From Streptomyces sp. SID13726 (GTDB lineage Bacteria; Actinomycetota; Actinomycetes; Streptomycetales; Streptomycetaceae), in the NCBI RefSeq assembly GCF_010548375.1, contig NZ_JAAGLY010000005.1, positions 124,001-188,000 on the forward strand: DNA of 64,000 nucleotides, read 5' to 3'. The notes below the pieces were generated by a model. That model searched no databases. It was not told the DNA's origin and saw only the letters and a list, made by a program, of their open reading frames with translations. Positions 16,543 to 25,028 of the stretch are shown one piece after another; the stretch's first letter is position 1; the number at the start of each line of letters is the position of its first letter. The translations under genes were made by a program, and so were the position numbers.

Positions 16543-17329
16543 CGTGGATCTCGACCGGGCGCTGGAGGTCGCGCTGGAGCTCGCGGACTGGGCGGCGGAG
16601 ACGATCCGGCGCCCGCGCGACCCCGCCGACGAGGTGCGGGAGAAGGACGGGCCCGCGGACATCGTCACCGCGACCGACGAGGCGGTGGAGAGGCACGTCC
16701 GCGAGACGCTGGCGCGGGCCTTCCCCGGCCACGGGATCGTGGGCGAGGAGTACGGCACCACCCTGGGCGCGGCCGACGCCCCGCACTGGGTGGTCGACCC
16801 GGTCGACGGCACCACCAACTACGCCCACGGACTGGGCTGGTGCTCCTTCTCGCTGGGCCTGGCGGCGGCTGACGGCACCCCGCTGCTGGGCGTGGTCGCG
16901 GACCCGTGGCGCGGGGAGACGTTCAGCGCGGTGCGGGGCGCGGGCGCCCATCTGAACGGCGTCCGCACCCACGCGGCCGCCCACACCACCCTGACCGGCC
17001 ATGCCTTCCTCACCGAGTGGGCGGCCCACGCCCACTGGCCCGGCATGGACGCACTCCTCGCCGAACTCGCCGACCGGCACTGCACGGTCCGCGTGATGGG
17101 CTCCACCGCGCTCTCCCTCGCCCAGGTCGCGGCGGGCCGCGCGACCGCCGCCGCGATCGGCTCCTTCCACGCGGTCGACGGCCTCCCGGCACTGTTGATC
17201 GCCCAGGAGGCGGGAGCGGTGGCCCTGCCCGAACTCCCGGACCACAACGAACCGTTGCTGCTCGCGGCCCCCGGCGCGGCGGAGGAGGCGGCCGCGCTCT
17301 GGCGGGGCGCGGGGGTGGTGGCGGGCTGA
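16535..17329 (+). CDS. Inositol monophosphatase-family phosphatase
   Basis: This 264-residue cytoplasmic enzyme belongs to the Mg-dependent IMPase/CysQ/SuhB superfamily, which hydrolyses phosphate monoesters. The metal-binding motifs are intact: GEE near residue 72, WVVDPVDGTTNYAHG near 88-102 and a C-terminal Asp in HAVDGLPALLIAQEAG. The natural substrate (inositol phosphate, histidinol phosphate, PAP or other) cannot be told from sequence. It starts at GTG and overlaps the stop of the preceding broken frame, which suggests past translational coupling. Confidence 0.87.
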   Translation: MADVDLDRALEVALELADWAAETIRRPRDPADEVREKDGPADIVTATDEAVERHVRETLARAFPGHGIVGEEYGTTLGAADAPHWVVDPVDGTTNYAHGLGWCSFSLGLAAADGTPLLGVVADPWRGETFSAVRGAGAHLNGVRTHAAAHTTLTGHAFLTEWAAHAHWPGMDALLAELADRHCTVRVMGSTALSLAQVAAGRATAAAIGSFHAVDGLPALLIAQEAGAVALPELPDHNEPLLLAAPGAAEEAAALWRGAGVVAG

Positions 17330-17463
17330 CGGACCCGGACCACTTCCTGCCCGAGATCTGACCAGGAGTAGACCCACCGGGGATACACCAAAGGGCTGGT
17401 CAGCGCACATACTTCAGGCAGGCGGGGTGGGCCCGCGGTGGTCCGACGGGGGGGAGCGGCTCG

Positions 17464-17994
17464 ATGAACGCCGACGGCGACGGGCTCGGCAAGGTCCAGG
17501 TGAGACTCCGGTGGGACCCGAGCCCCTACGGGGAACCGGCCCGGCATCTCGACATCGTGGCCGCGACCTACGCGGCGGGCGACCCGTACGGGCGGCCGGA
17601 GTACGTCGTGTACCACGAGCACCGCTCGCCGGACGGCACCATCACCATGACCCGGCACAGCGAGAACGGCGTGGGCCTCGGCTATGTCGAGGTCATGGAG
17701 CTGGAGTTCGACCGGCTGTCCGCCGCGTACGGGCGGGTCGTGGTCGGGGTCGCCATCCACCAGAACGGCGGACCCCGCACCTTCGGCGACCTCTCGCACG
17801 CCGGGGTGGTCGTCGTCGAGGGCTACCGCCAGCTGCTGGCCGACGACTTCACCCGCGTCCCCGACGCCACCGCCGCCACGGTCGCGGAGTTCACCCGCGA
17901 CCCCTCCGGCGCCTGGCGCCTGCGGGAACTGGTCCGGGGCTTCGACAGCAACCCGGAGGGGTTCATGGCGGAGATGGGCCGGGTACGGCAGTGA
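17464..17994 (+). CDS. TerD-family protein
   Basis: The 176-residue protein has a single TerD-like beta-sandwich: VQVRLRWDPSPYG at the start, DIVAATYAAGDPYGRPEYVVY in the middle, and VVVGVAIHQNGGPRTFGDL later. TerD proteins bind calcium and occur in tellurite-resistance and stress clusters, and Streptomyces has many copies. It stands alone here, without other ter genes. Its acidic loop pattern is degenerate compared with canonical TerD, so calcium binding is uncertain. Confidence 0.7.
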   Translation: MNADGDGLGKVQVRLRWDPSPYGEPARHLDIVAATYAAGDPYGRPEYVVYHEHRSPDGTITMTRHSENGVGLGYVEVMELEFDRLSAAYGRVVVGVAIHQNGGPRTFGDLSHAGVVVVEGYRQLLADDFTRVPDATAATVAEFTRDPSGAWRLRELVRGFDSNPEGFMAEMGRVRQ

Positions 17995-17998
17995 GCCG

Positions 17999-19270
17999 CT
18001 ATCCGATGGTGGAGTTCGGGGCGACCGCGACACCGGGCACGGCGGGAGCCGGGCGCGGGGACCTCGACCGGTGGGCCCGGCGCAGGAACGGTTTCTCGAT
18101 GGCGTAGTAGGAGAGGAGCGCCATCAGCACCGTCAGGACCACCGTCGCCGCCAGCTGCCCGTCCTCCAGACCGAGCGAGCCCAGCAGCCGTACGACGGGG
18201 TAGTGCCACAAGTACATGCCGTAGCTCAGATTGCGGCCCACCCAGGCGAGCGGGGCCAGCGACAGCACCTGGGACAGCCGGCTGTCGGGCCGCAGTTCGA
18301 GCCCGGCGACCAGCGTGGCGGACAGCAGCGCCACCAGCAGGAAACCGCCGGTGTACCAGAAGGCGGTCAGCGCCCCGGAGTCCCCGGTGATCGGCACCTG
18401 CCAGGCCACCAGCGCCAGCAGCCCGAGCGCGGGCAGGGCCAGCCGCCCGGCCCAGGTCCGCAGCCGCGCGAGCCGCGGGTCGTCCGTCCGCAGCCGCGCC
18501 AGTACGACGGCCACCAGGGCGCCGGCCAGCAGCTGGTCGGCGCGGGTGTCGGTGCCGTTGTAGATGCGGTGGGCGGCGTCCGGGTTCCACAGGACACAGC
18601 GCCACAGCAGGGGCAGCACACAGAGCGCGGCCGTGCACAGCAGGACCGTGCGGGCCCGCAGCCGGCGCAGCAGGACCAGCAGGACCAGCGGCCACAGCAG
18701 ATAGAACTGCTCCTCCACACCGAGCGACCAGGTGTGCGCGAACGGCCCGATGGCGTTGGAGTAGGTCCCGGGCTCCAGGGCCCGTACGACGTTCGTCAGG
18801 AAGGTCGCCGCCAGCCCCGCGGACCCCAGGGTGGCCTCGCGGCCCAGCAGGGTGGTGGTCGCCACCAGCACCGCGCACACCGCGCACAGCGCCAGCAGCG
18901 CCGGGACCAGCCGCAGCCAGCGGCGCCGGTAGAAGGCGAACAGCCCGATGCCGCCGGAGCGGGCGTACTCGGCGAGCAGCAGCCGGGTGATGACGAAGCC
19001 GCTGATGGTGAAGAAGAGGTCCACGGCCACCGAGCCGCCCGGCACCAGATCCGGGTCCACGTGGTAGGCGAGGACCAGCGCGACCGCGAGGGTGCGCAGT
19101 CCGTCCAGCCCGTTCACCCGGCCGCTGCGCACCGTCGCCGACGGAAAGCCCCGGCCCGCACGTGATGCGGCCGGGGCTGCGGCTCTGCGGACGCCGTCCG
19201 CCGTGTCCGCCGTATCAGCCCGTCCGGGAGCGTGCTCCGTCGCGGCCGTCGTGTCCGGTGCCTTCGTCAT
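17999..19270 (-). CDS. Acyltransferase-3 family membrane protein (OafA-like)
   Basis: This protein of about 423 residues has the AT3 fold of ten or more helices. It shows LDGLRTLAVALVLAYHV (catalytic-type histidine), VDLFFTISGFVITRLLL, FYRRRWLRLVPAL and HTWSLGVEEQFYLLWPL. Such enzymes O-acylate cell-surface glycans or secreted metabolites at the membrane. The start is set at ATG 19270 because the upstream in-frame extension contains TTT and TTA codons unlike coding sequence here. A disordered Ala/Thr-rich tail of about 45 residues precedes the membrane domain. The acceptor is unknown. Confidence 0.88.
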   Translation of the reverse strand: MTKAPDTTAATEHAPGRADTADTADGVRRAAAPAASRAGRGFPSATVRSGRVNGLDGLRTLAVALVLAYHVDPDLVPGGSVAVDLFFTISGFVITRLLLAEYARSGGIGLFAFYRRRWLRLVPALLALCAVCAVLVATTTLLGREATLGSAGLAATFLTNVVRALEPGTYSNAIGPFAHTWSLGVEEQFYLLWPLVLLVLLRRLRARTVLLCTAALCVLPLLWRCVLWNPDAAHRIYNGTDTRADQLLAGALVAVVLARLRTDDPRLARLRTWAGRLALPALGLLALVAWQVPITGDSGALTAFWYTGGFLLVALLSATLVAGLELRPDSRLSQVLSLAPLAWVGRNLSYGMYLWHYPVVRLLGSLGLEDGQLAATVVLTVLMALLSYYAIEKPFLRRAHRSRSPRPAPAVPGVAVAPNSTIG

Positions 19271-19420
19271 GGAAGAGATCGCTTTCCACCTGCCGACTGA
19301 GTGAGGTAACCCGGTGCGCCTGTCCGCAAAGCACGCTCGCATGCGTCTTTAGGACCCACCTGTGATGAACCACAGGTTTCGCACAGGCTGTCCTTAGCGG
19401 AGCGATACAGGGTTCACGGC

Positions 19421-20140
19421 ATGCCTGCCGGAATCAGCCAGGGCACCGTCCGCGTCCTGATCGTCGACGACGAGCCCGAGCTCACCGAACTGCTGGCCTG
19501 GGCCGTCGCCGAGGCGGGCTGGCAGCCCTTCCTGGCCGGGGACGGCCGCACCGCCCTCACCCTGGCCCGCGGCTGCGCCCCGCACGCCGTCGTCCTCGAC
19601 GGGATGCTGCCCGACCTGGACGGCGTGCACGTCCTGCGCCGGCTGCGCTACGAGAACGCCCGCCTGCCCGTCCTCATGCTCACCGCCCGCGACGCCCTGG
19701 AGCACCGCCTCGACGGCCTCGCCGCGGGCGCCGACGACTACGTCACCAAGCCGTTCTCCCTCGACGAGGTCATGCTCCGGCTGCGCGCCCTGCTGCGCCG
19801 GTCCGGTGCCGAGCAGGACGCCGCCGACGAGCCCGTACGCGTCCTCGGCGGCCTGGTCCTCGCCGAGCGGACCCGCCAGGTCCAGCGCGACGGCACCCCG
19901 ATCGCCCTCACCGCCAAGGAGTTCGACCTGCTGCACTACCTGATGCGCCACCCGCGCCAGGTGCTCAGCAAGGCGCAGATCCTCGGCGAGGTGTGGAACA
20001 GCTCGTTCGACAGCGAGGGCAACCTGGTCGAGGTCTACATCTACGGCCTGCGCGCGAAGATCGACCGCGGCCGGGCGCCGATGATCCACACCGTGCGCGG
20101 GGCCGGGTACGTGCTGCGGGCGGCGGACGGCGGGGCATGA
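19421..20140 (+). CDS. OmpR/PhoB-type response regulator
   Basis: The 239-residue regulator has a receiver domain (VLIVDDEPE, phosphoacceptor Asp60 in AVVLDGMLPD, Lys in YVTKPFS) and a C-terminal winged helix (LTAKEFDLLHYLMRHP, then IHTVRGAGYVLR). The gene overlaps the kinase start by ATGA, so the pair is co-translated. The third gene downstream, a Tat-exported DUF3500 protein, is a natural candidate target. Confidence 0.93.
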   Translation: MPAGISQGTVRVLIVDDEPELTELLAWAVAEAGWQPFLAGDGRTALTLARGCAPHAVVLDGMLPDLDGVHVLRRLRYENARLPVLMLTARDALEHRLDGLAAGADDYVTKPFSLDEVMLRLRALLRRSGAEQDAADEPVRVLGGLVLAERTRQVQRDGTPIALTAKEFDLLHYLMRHPRQVLSKAQILGEVWNSSFDSEGNLVEVYIYGLRAKIDRGRAPMIHTVRGAGYVLRAADGGA

Positions 20141-21594
20141 GGTTCCGCGCCGGCGTCCGGTCGCTGCGGGTGCGGCTGGTGCTGCTCACCACCGCCGCGC
20201 TCGCCGTCGTCTGCGCGACCACGGCCCTGACGACGGTCCTGGTGCAGCGGGCCGACCTGCTGGACGACCTGGACCAGCGGGTACGGGACGCCGCCTCGCG
20301 CAGTCAGGGCGGGGTCCGCTTCCGCACCGGGACCACCACCGACCTCAGCTTCCTGGAGGAGCAGGGCCAGCCCGCCGGGACCGTCGCGGGCCGGGTCGAG
20401 GACGGCGAGGTCACCGTCGCCAAGGTGGTCGCCAGGGGCGGCACCCGCGAGAGCCTCACCGCCGCCCAGCGCGCCGCCCTCGCCGGCATCGCCGCAGACG
20501 GCACCCTGCACACCCGCACCCTTCCCGGCCTCGGCACCTACCGCGTCACCGCGGTCAGCGGCGACGACGCCGGCGTCCTGGCCGCGCTGCCCACCGCCGC
20601 CGTACAGGACACCGTCCACCATCTGATCGTCACCGAGACGGCGATCGCCGCCGGCGGTCTCGCCGTCGTGGGCTGCGTCTGCGCGGTGGTCATACGACGA
20701 CAGCTGCGCCCCCTCGGCCGGGTGGCCGCGACCGCCGCCGAGGTCGCCGGGGCACCCCTTGACCGCGGCGAGGTCACCGGCCTCACCCGCGTCCCGGCCC
20801 GGGACACCGACCCCGGCACCGAGGCCGGACAGGTCGGCGCCGCCCTGAACTACCTGATCGACCGGGTGGAGTCCGCGCTGGCCCAGCGGCAGCGCAGCGA
20901 GGAACGCATGCGGCGCTTCCTCGCCGACGCCAGCCACGAACTGCGCACCCCGCTCGCCTCCATCGCCGGATACGCCGAGCTGATGGACCGGGGCGCGGCC
21001 CCCGTGGAGCCCGGACTCGCCTGGCGCCGGGTCTCCGCGCAGTCCGCCCGGATGACCGGACTCGTCGAGGACCTCCTGCTGCTCGCCCGCCTCGACGAGG
21101 GACGGCCGCTCCAGGAGCTGGACGTCGACCTCGCCACGCTGGTCGCGGAGACCGTGTGGGACGCGCGGGCGGCGGGCGCCGGCCACGACTGGCGGCTCGC
21201 CCTGCGCCTCGACGAACCGGCCACGGTGACCGGCGACCCGGCCCGCCTCACCCAGGTCGTCGCCAACCTGCTGGCCAACGCCCGCGCCCACACCCCGCAC
21301 GGCACGCGGATCACCGTCACGGTGGAGGCCACGCGCGCGTGCTGCGCGATCCGGGTCCGCGACGACGGTCCGGGCATCCCGGCCACCCTGCTCCCGACGG
21401 TCTTCGAACGCTTCACCCGCGCCGACGCGTCCCGCAGCCGGGGGAAGAGGGGTGGCGGTGGGGACGGAGGCGGGGGAGCGGGGCTGGGGCTCGCCATCGC
21501 GGCGGCGATCGTGCAGGCGCACGGGGGGCGGATCGGGGTGGAGAGCGAGCCGGGGTGCACGGAGTTCGCGGTGACGTTGCCGAGGTCGGGCTGA
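20137..21594 (+). CDS. HAMP-containing sensor histidine kinase
   Basis: This 485-residue kinase has two membrane helices (near 12-32 and about 168-190) flanking an extracytoplasmic sensor region of about 130 residues. A HAMP-like linker follows, then the H-box FLADASHELRTPLASIAGY and an ATPase domain with NLLANARAHTPHG, DDGPGIP and GLGLAIAAAIVQAHGG. A Gly-rich insert (about residues 430-443) sits before the G2 box. It pairs with the response regulator it overlaps. Confidence 0.92.
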   Translation: MRFRAGVRSLRVRLVLLTTAALAVVCATTALTTVLVQRADLLDDLDQRVRDAASRSQGGVRFRTGTTTDLSFLEEQGQPAGTVAGRVEDGEVTVAKVVARGGTRESLTAAQRAALAGIAADGTLHTRTLPGLGTYRVTAVSGDDAGVLAALPTAAVQDTVHHLIVTETAIAAGGLAVVGCVCAVVIRRQLRPLGRVAATAAEVAGAPLDRGEVTGLTRVPARDTDPGTEAGQVGAALNYLIDRVESALAQRQRSEERMRRFLADASHELRTPLASIAGYAELMDRGAAPVEPGLAWRRVSAQSARMTGLVEDLLLLARLDEGRPLQELDVDLATLVAETVWDARAAGAGHDWRLALRLDEPATVTGDPARLTQVVANLLANARAHTPHGTRITVTVEATRACCAIRVRDDGPGIPATLLPTVFERFTRADASRSRGKRGGGGDGGGGAGLGLAIAAAIVQAHGGRIGVESEPGCTEFAVTLPRSG

Positions 21595-21782
21595 GGTTGC
21601 CGTAGGGGCTTCTGTGCGGTGGGCCGGTGTTTTCCCAGGGGATTCACAGACGCGCAGGCCAGTCGCGCGCCGGGCCGGGGCGGGGGCGGGGTGGTTCAGC
21701 TGGGCCTCAGTTCGGTCCCCGAGGGTGGGCGTCGGTGGCCGCCCGACGACGGACGGGCCCATGACGAAGGGAGCCAGCGACG

Positions 21783-23150
21783 ATGACCGAGGCTGAGACG
21801 GGGGCCGGGGGCACCGGGCGAGCGACGTCCGCGGGGACCGGGGGTGACGTGACCGGCGGGACCGCCCGGGGCGCGCACGCGGGCCGTCGTGACTTCATGC
21901 GGAAGGTCTTCCTCGCGTCCGGTGCCACGGCGGTCGCCACGATGGGCGGCGCCGGGGCGTGGTCCGCGCTCGCCGACGACTCCACGGGTACGGCCGACGC
22001 CTCCGCGAGCCCCGTCCCGAGCGGCGCGCCCAGCGGCGGCCCGGGCGGCGGTGCAGGCGGCCCCGGCAACCAGACGATCACCGAGGACTTCTTCGGCCTC
22101 ACCACCGACGGTGAGCGGATCGACGACCTGTTCACGATCCACTCGACGGGGGTGCGGACCGCACCCGTGATCACGGCCGCGAACGCCTTCCTCGCCGGGC
22201 TCTCCGACACCCAGCGGACGTCGACGCAGTTCACCGTCCACTCCACCGAGTGGCGCCTGTGGAGCAACGTCGACTCCTACGGCCGTCAGGGCGTGTCCCT
22301 GGCCGACCTCACCGACGCCCAGAAGGCCCTCGGCACGGCCCTGCTGAAGTCGGCGCTGAGCGCGGACGGATTGGAGACCGCCGAGAACATCCGCAGGATC
22401 AACCAGGCGGCGGGCGAGGCGATCGGCAACACCACCGCCTTCAACGAGGACGCGTACTACTGGACCCTGATGGGCACGCCGTCCGCGGACGAGCCCTGGG
22501 GCTTCCAGTTCGACGGCCACCACCTGGTGATCAACTACTTCGTCCTTGGCGACCAGGTCGTGATGAGCCCCTGCTTCTGGGGTTCGGAGCCGACCTCGAT
22601 GGCGATCGACGGCGAGACGGTCACGGTCTGCCACGAGGAGGTCACCGCGTCGCTGGCCTTCGTCAACTCCCTCACCGCGGACCAGCGGTCCGTGGCGATC
22701 GCCTCCGCGACCAAGACCAACGAGTCCATGAAGGCGGGCGCCTTCGCCGACAACACGGTCCAGGCGTACGAGGGTCTGCGCGCGAACGCCCTGAACGCCG
22801 CCCAGAAGCGCAAGCTGCTGGCCGTGGTGGAGGCGTTCACCGGCCGGGCGAAGGCGGACGCGGCGAAGGTGCGGCTCGCGGAGGTCCGGGCCCACCTCGC
22901 CGACACGTACGTCACCTGGGCCGGCGGCACGGCGGACGACTCGGCGTTCTACATCCGCGTCCACAGCCCGGTCGTCTGGGTCGAGGTCGACTGCCAGGGT
23001 CCGGGCCCGCTGGCCGGGGCGTACGGCGCCGCCCAGGGCGACGGGCCGACCCAGAAGCACGTCCACTCGGTGATCCGCACACCGAACGGCAACGACTACG
23101 GGAAGGAGCTCATCCGGCAGCACTACCTGACGTCACCGCACCATCGGTGA
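21783..23150 (+). CDS. Tat-exported DUF3500 protein
   Basis: The 455-residue protein carries a twin-arginine signal, GRRDFMRKVFLASGATAVAT, near residues 35-54, then a Ser/Gly/Pro-rich linker and a DUF3500 domain. Diagnostic blocks are FSVHST-like FTVHSTEWRLWSN, EDAYYWTLMGTPS, PWGFQFDGHHLVINYFV and FWGSEPTS. The family is of unknown function, and Tat export suggests folding with a cofactor before secretion. It follows the OmpR-type pair by about 190 bp in the same direction, so regulation by it is plausible but not shown. Confidence 0.85.
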   Translation: MTEAETGAGGTGRATSAGTGGDVTGGTARGAHAGRRDFMRKVFLASGATAVATMGGAGAWSALADDSTGTADASASPVPSGAPSGGPGGGAGGPGNQTITEDFFGLTTDGERIDDLFTIHSTGVRTAPVITAANAFLAGLSDTQRTSTQFTVHSTEWRLWSNVDSYGRQGVSLADLTDAQKALGTALLKSALSADGLETAENIRRINQAAGEAIGNTTAFNEDAYYWTLMGTPSADEPWGFQFDGHHLVINYFVLGDQVVMSPCFWGSEPTSMAIDGETVTVCHEEVTASLAFVNSLTADQRSVAIASATKTNESMKAGAFADNTVQAYEGLRANALNAAQKRKLLAVVEAFTGRAKADAAKVRLAEVRAHLADTYVTWAGGTADDSAFYIRVHSPVVWVEVDCQGPGPLAGAYGAAQGDGPTQKHVHSVIRTPNGNDYGKELIRQHYLTSPHHR

Positions 23151-23174
23151 GACATGGATGTCCCGTCATGGCGG

Positions 23175-23204
23175 AGGGCCCGTACCCAGGTGGGTGCGGG
23201 CCCT
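23175..23204. terminator. Intrinsic terminator
   Basis: A 14-bp stem with one mismatch (23175-23188 with 23191-23204) and a GG turn follows the DUF3500 gene by 24 bp and is followed by TTTG. Confidence 0.75.
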
Positions 23205-23268
23205 TTGTCCACATGCCGGTGCTGTGCGGCCGGTGGCGGGTGCCGGATACCGGGTCCGGGTCCGGTGG

Positions 23269-23445
23269 CTAGGCGGCCTCGGGCCGGGCCTGGGCACGCG
23301 GGCCGGTGTCGCCCTCGACCGGGGTGCCGCCCTCGTCGTCCCCGAAGTCCGGGGCCTGGAAGGGGTTGGTGGTCGGCGGCGGCAGCACCGCGGGGGTGTG
23401 CCGGGGCTGCCCCTCCGGAGCGGAGAACAGCGAGGTCAGGTCTAT
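23269..23445 (-). CDS. Candidate 58-aa protein with ATA start
   Basis: A minus-strand frame with almost pure G/C third positions reads DLTSLFSAPEGQPRHTP, continues through PTTNPFQAPDFGDDEGG, and ends in AQARPEAA. An AAGGAAG ribosome binding site sits seven bases before an ATA codon. No ATG, GTG or TTG occurs in frame back to the previous stop. The start may be a non-standard ATA, a mutated ATG, or a CTG two codons on. The protein is acidic and Pro-rich with no cysteine. No homologue is known to me. Confidence 0.45.
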   Translation of the reverse strand: MDLTSLFSAPEGQPRHTPAVLPPPTTNPFQAPDFGDDEGGTPVEGDTGPRAQARPEAA

Positions 23446-23511
23446 GAGAGGGCTTCCTTCCGGTACAGGCCCGTGAAGGGACCTGGCGTGCCGTGACCGG
23501 GCACAGCGGTC

Positions 23512-23733
23512 CTACAGCTTGGTCATCTTCGAGTACGGGCTCAGAATCCGCATCTGTGACGAGCCGAAATCCACGAGCACAGCGATTCCGTCCTCGACAC
23601 CGATCACGCGGCCGAGACCGTACATGTCGTGCGTGACCTGGTCCCCCACGGCGAAGTGCTTGGGTACCGGGGCGACCGGAGCCTTGAAGGGACTGGTAGG
23701 CAAATGACGCTTCGGTGCAGCAGGCTTTGTCAT
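23512..23733 (-). CDS. Small Tudor-like (CarD/UvrD C-terminal type) protein
   Basis: The 73-residue protein has a basic, Pro-rich N-terminus and a compact beta-domain, FAVGDQVTHDMYGLGRVIGV, then VLVDFGSSQMRILSPYSKM. This GDxVxHxxxGxGxVxxV pattern is shared by the Tudor-like domains of CarD and of PcrA/UvrD C-termini, which touch RNA polymerase. Whether this protein does so is inference. A CATACT -10-like box lies close upstream of the ATG at 23733, so a leaderless transcript is possible. Confidence 0.65.
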   Translation of the reverse strand: MTKPAAPKRHLPTSPFKAPVAPVPKHFAVGDQVTHDMYGLGRVIGVEDGIAVLVDFGSSQMRILSPYSKMTKL

Positions 23734-24415
23734 CGCACCCAGTATGCGCCTATGGAGGCTCGGCTCGCTGCGGGTGTTCACAACGGTTGGGCGACGCCTG
23801 GGACTCGATTGCTGCGGACAACCCCTGACCTGCGGTTCTCTCAGACCTACGAGGAACGACGTGAGCAGGGCGACGCCGTACCGACGATGACGCCGCCGTC
23901 AGCCGCCGTTGTCGGTGCCCGCCCGCAGGCTCCTGAGGCGCGGCCGGCTTCCGTGGGTTCCGGCTCTGCGATCTCTGCGATGAGCGGTCGCATCCCCGGT
24001 CTGTCCGGGGGTGGCCCGCAGAACCCGTCCGGGCCCCAACCGACGACCGGGCCGGGCCGATGACCAGGGGAGACCTGCCAGCGTCGGCCGCGCGACCTCG
24101 CTCCGGCGGGGGGCGAGGGGTGGTGCCGAGACCGAGTGCCGCGAGGCCGGTTCGACCGTGGTGGTTGCCCAACGACCCCTACGGCGCGTCCCGTTCTCGC
24201 CACCCACCGCACCGAGCCGTCGACGCAGCGTGTCCACAACACCGGATCACCGTGGTCCCACTCCTGGCTCGCACCGGCTCCCGAGGCCGCTCGCGCTGCC
24301 ACGGACCGGAGCGCGGCCGTGGCGGTCAAACCGGTTCCGTGGCCCGGCGTGGCTGCGTCAGCATGGGGTGAGCGGTGGGAGTGAGCGGTGGGCTGAACTG
24401 TTGTGGAGGCAGTCG
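23734..24415. other. 682-bp stretch without a convincing intact gene
   Basis: No frame on either strand keeps Streptomyces codon bias across this stretch. The minus strand from 24329 begins with plausible protein (QEWDHGDPVLWTRCVDGSVRW) that resembles the start of DUF402-type domains, but it loses coding character by about 24170. The rest looks like degraded or non-coding DNA upstream of the kinase gene. Confidence 0.5.
24150..24329 (-). pseudogene. Possible DUF402-like gene remnant
   Basis: The first 60 codons from ATG 24329 read MTATAALRSVAARA, then HGDPVLWTRCVDGSVRWV, like the first strands of DUF402 nucleoside-phosphate phosphatases. A shifted frame further on gives GRTGLAALGLGTT, similar to the expected LALWLAPGT block. 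No intact reading frame joins them. The family assignment is a weak impression. Confidence 0.25.
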
Positions 24416-24928
24416 ATGGACGACACGTGTGCCGGGCCGCCCAGGCTGATTCTGCTCTGCGGGCTTCCCGGGTCCGGGAAGACGACGCTGGCGAAGCGGC
24501 TCGCGGAGGAGATTCCGGCCGTACGGCTCTGTCCGGACGAGTGGATGGCGGACCTCGGCGTCGACCTGTTCGACGAGGTGACGCGGGACCGGCTGGAGGA
24601 GCGGTTCTGGGTACACGCCCAGGAACTGCTGCGGCTCGGCGGCACCGTGATCCTGGAGTTCGGGTTCTGGGCCCGCGCGGAGCGGGACGAGAAGCGCCGG
24701 GCGGCCCACGAGCTGGGTGTCCGGGTCGAGTTGCACTACCTCAAGACACCGTTCGACGAACTCGACCGCCGCCTGGAGGGCCGTAACGGACAGGCAGGCC
24801 ACGGAACCGTCCCGATCACCCGGGCCCAACTCACCGCGTACGCGCACGTCTTCGAGGAACCGACCGAGCACGAGCTGAGCCTCTTCGATGTTCCGCCGCC
24901 CCACCGATCACGATCAAGAAGTCGGTAA
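24416..24928 (+). CDS. P-loop kinase-like AAA_33 protein
   Basis: The 170-residue protein begins MDDTCAGPP and has a Walker A, LLCGLPGSGKTTLAKRL, near residues 13-29, a CPDEWMADLG block, and a downstream LEFGFWARAERDEKRR region typical of predicted small-molecule or zeta-type kinases. GGAGG sits six bases before the ATG. It is a stand-alone gene, and the substrate cannot be predicted. No antitoxin-like gene is adjacent, so I do not call it a toxin. Confidence 0.75.
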   Translation: MDDTCAGPPRLILLCGLPGSGKTTLAKRLAEEIPAVRLCPDEWMADLGVDLFDEVTRDRLEERFWVHAQELLRLGGTVILEFGFWARAERDEKRRAAHELGVRVELHYLKTPFDELDRRLEGRNGQAGHGTVPITRAQLTAYAHVFEEPTEHELSLFDVPPPHRSRSRSR

Positions 24929-25028
24929 GAACCCCGTACCGCCTACAACTTTCGCCCCCGACGGCCCGTCGAACTCGCGCCCGGCCCTGATCACAGCGCC
25001 GGAGTCCCTGTCCCAGCTGGGAGAAGTC

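Noticed and set aside
13294..16818. A 1174-codon minus-strand open frame
   Set aside because: It is the antisense shadow of the MMPL, kinase and IMPase genes; its composition is Gly/Arg/His/Gln-rich without domains.
19271..19342. N-terminal extension of the membrane acyltransferase
   Set aside because: It needs TTT and TTA codons and is not conserved-looking; the ATG at 19270 starts a normal disordered tail.
24416..24928. Zeta-toxin of a toxin-antitoxin pair
   Set aside because: The kinase fold fits, but no antitoxin-like gene adjoins it and the upstream 680 bp has no intact gene.
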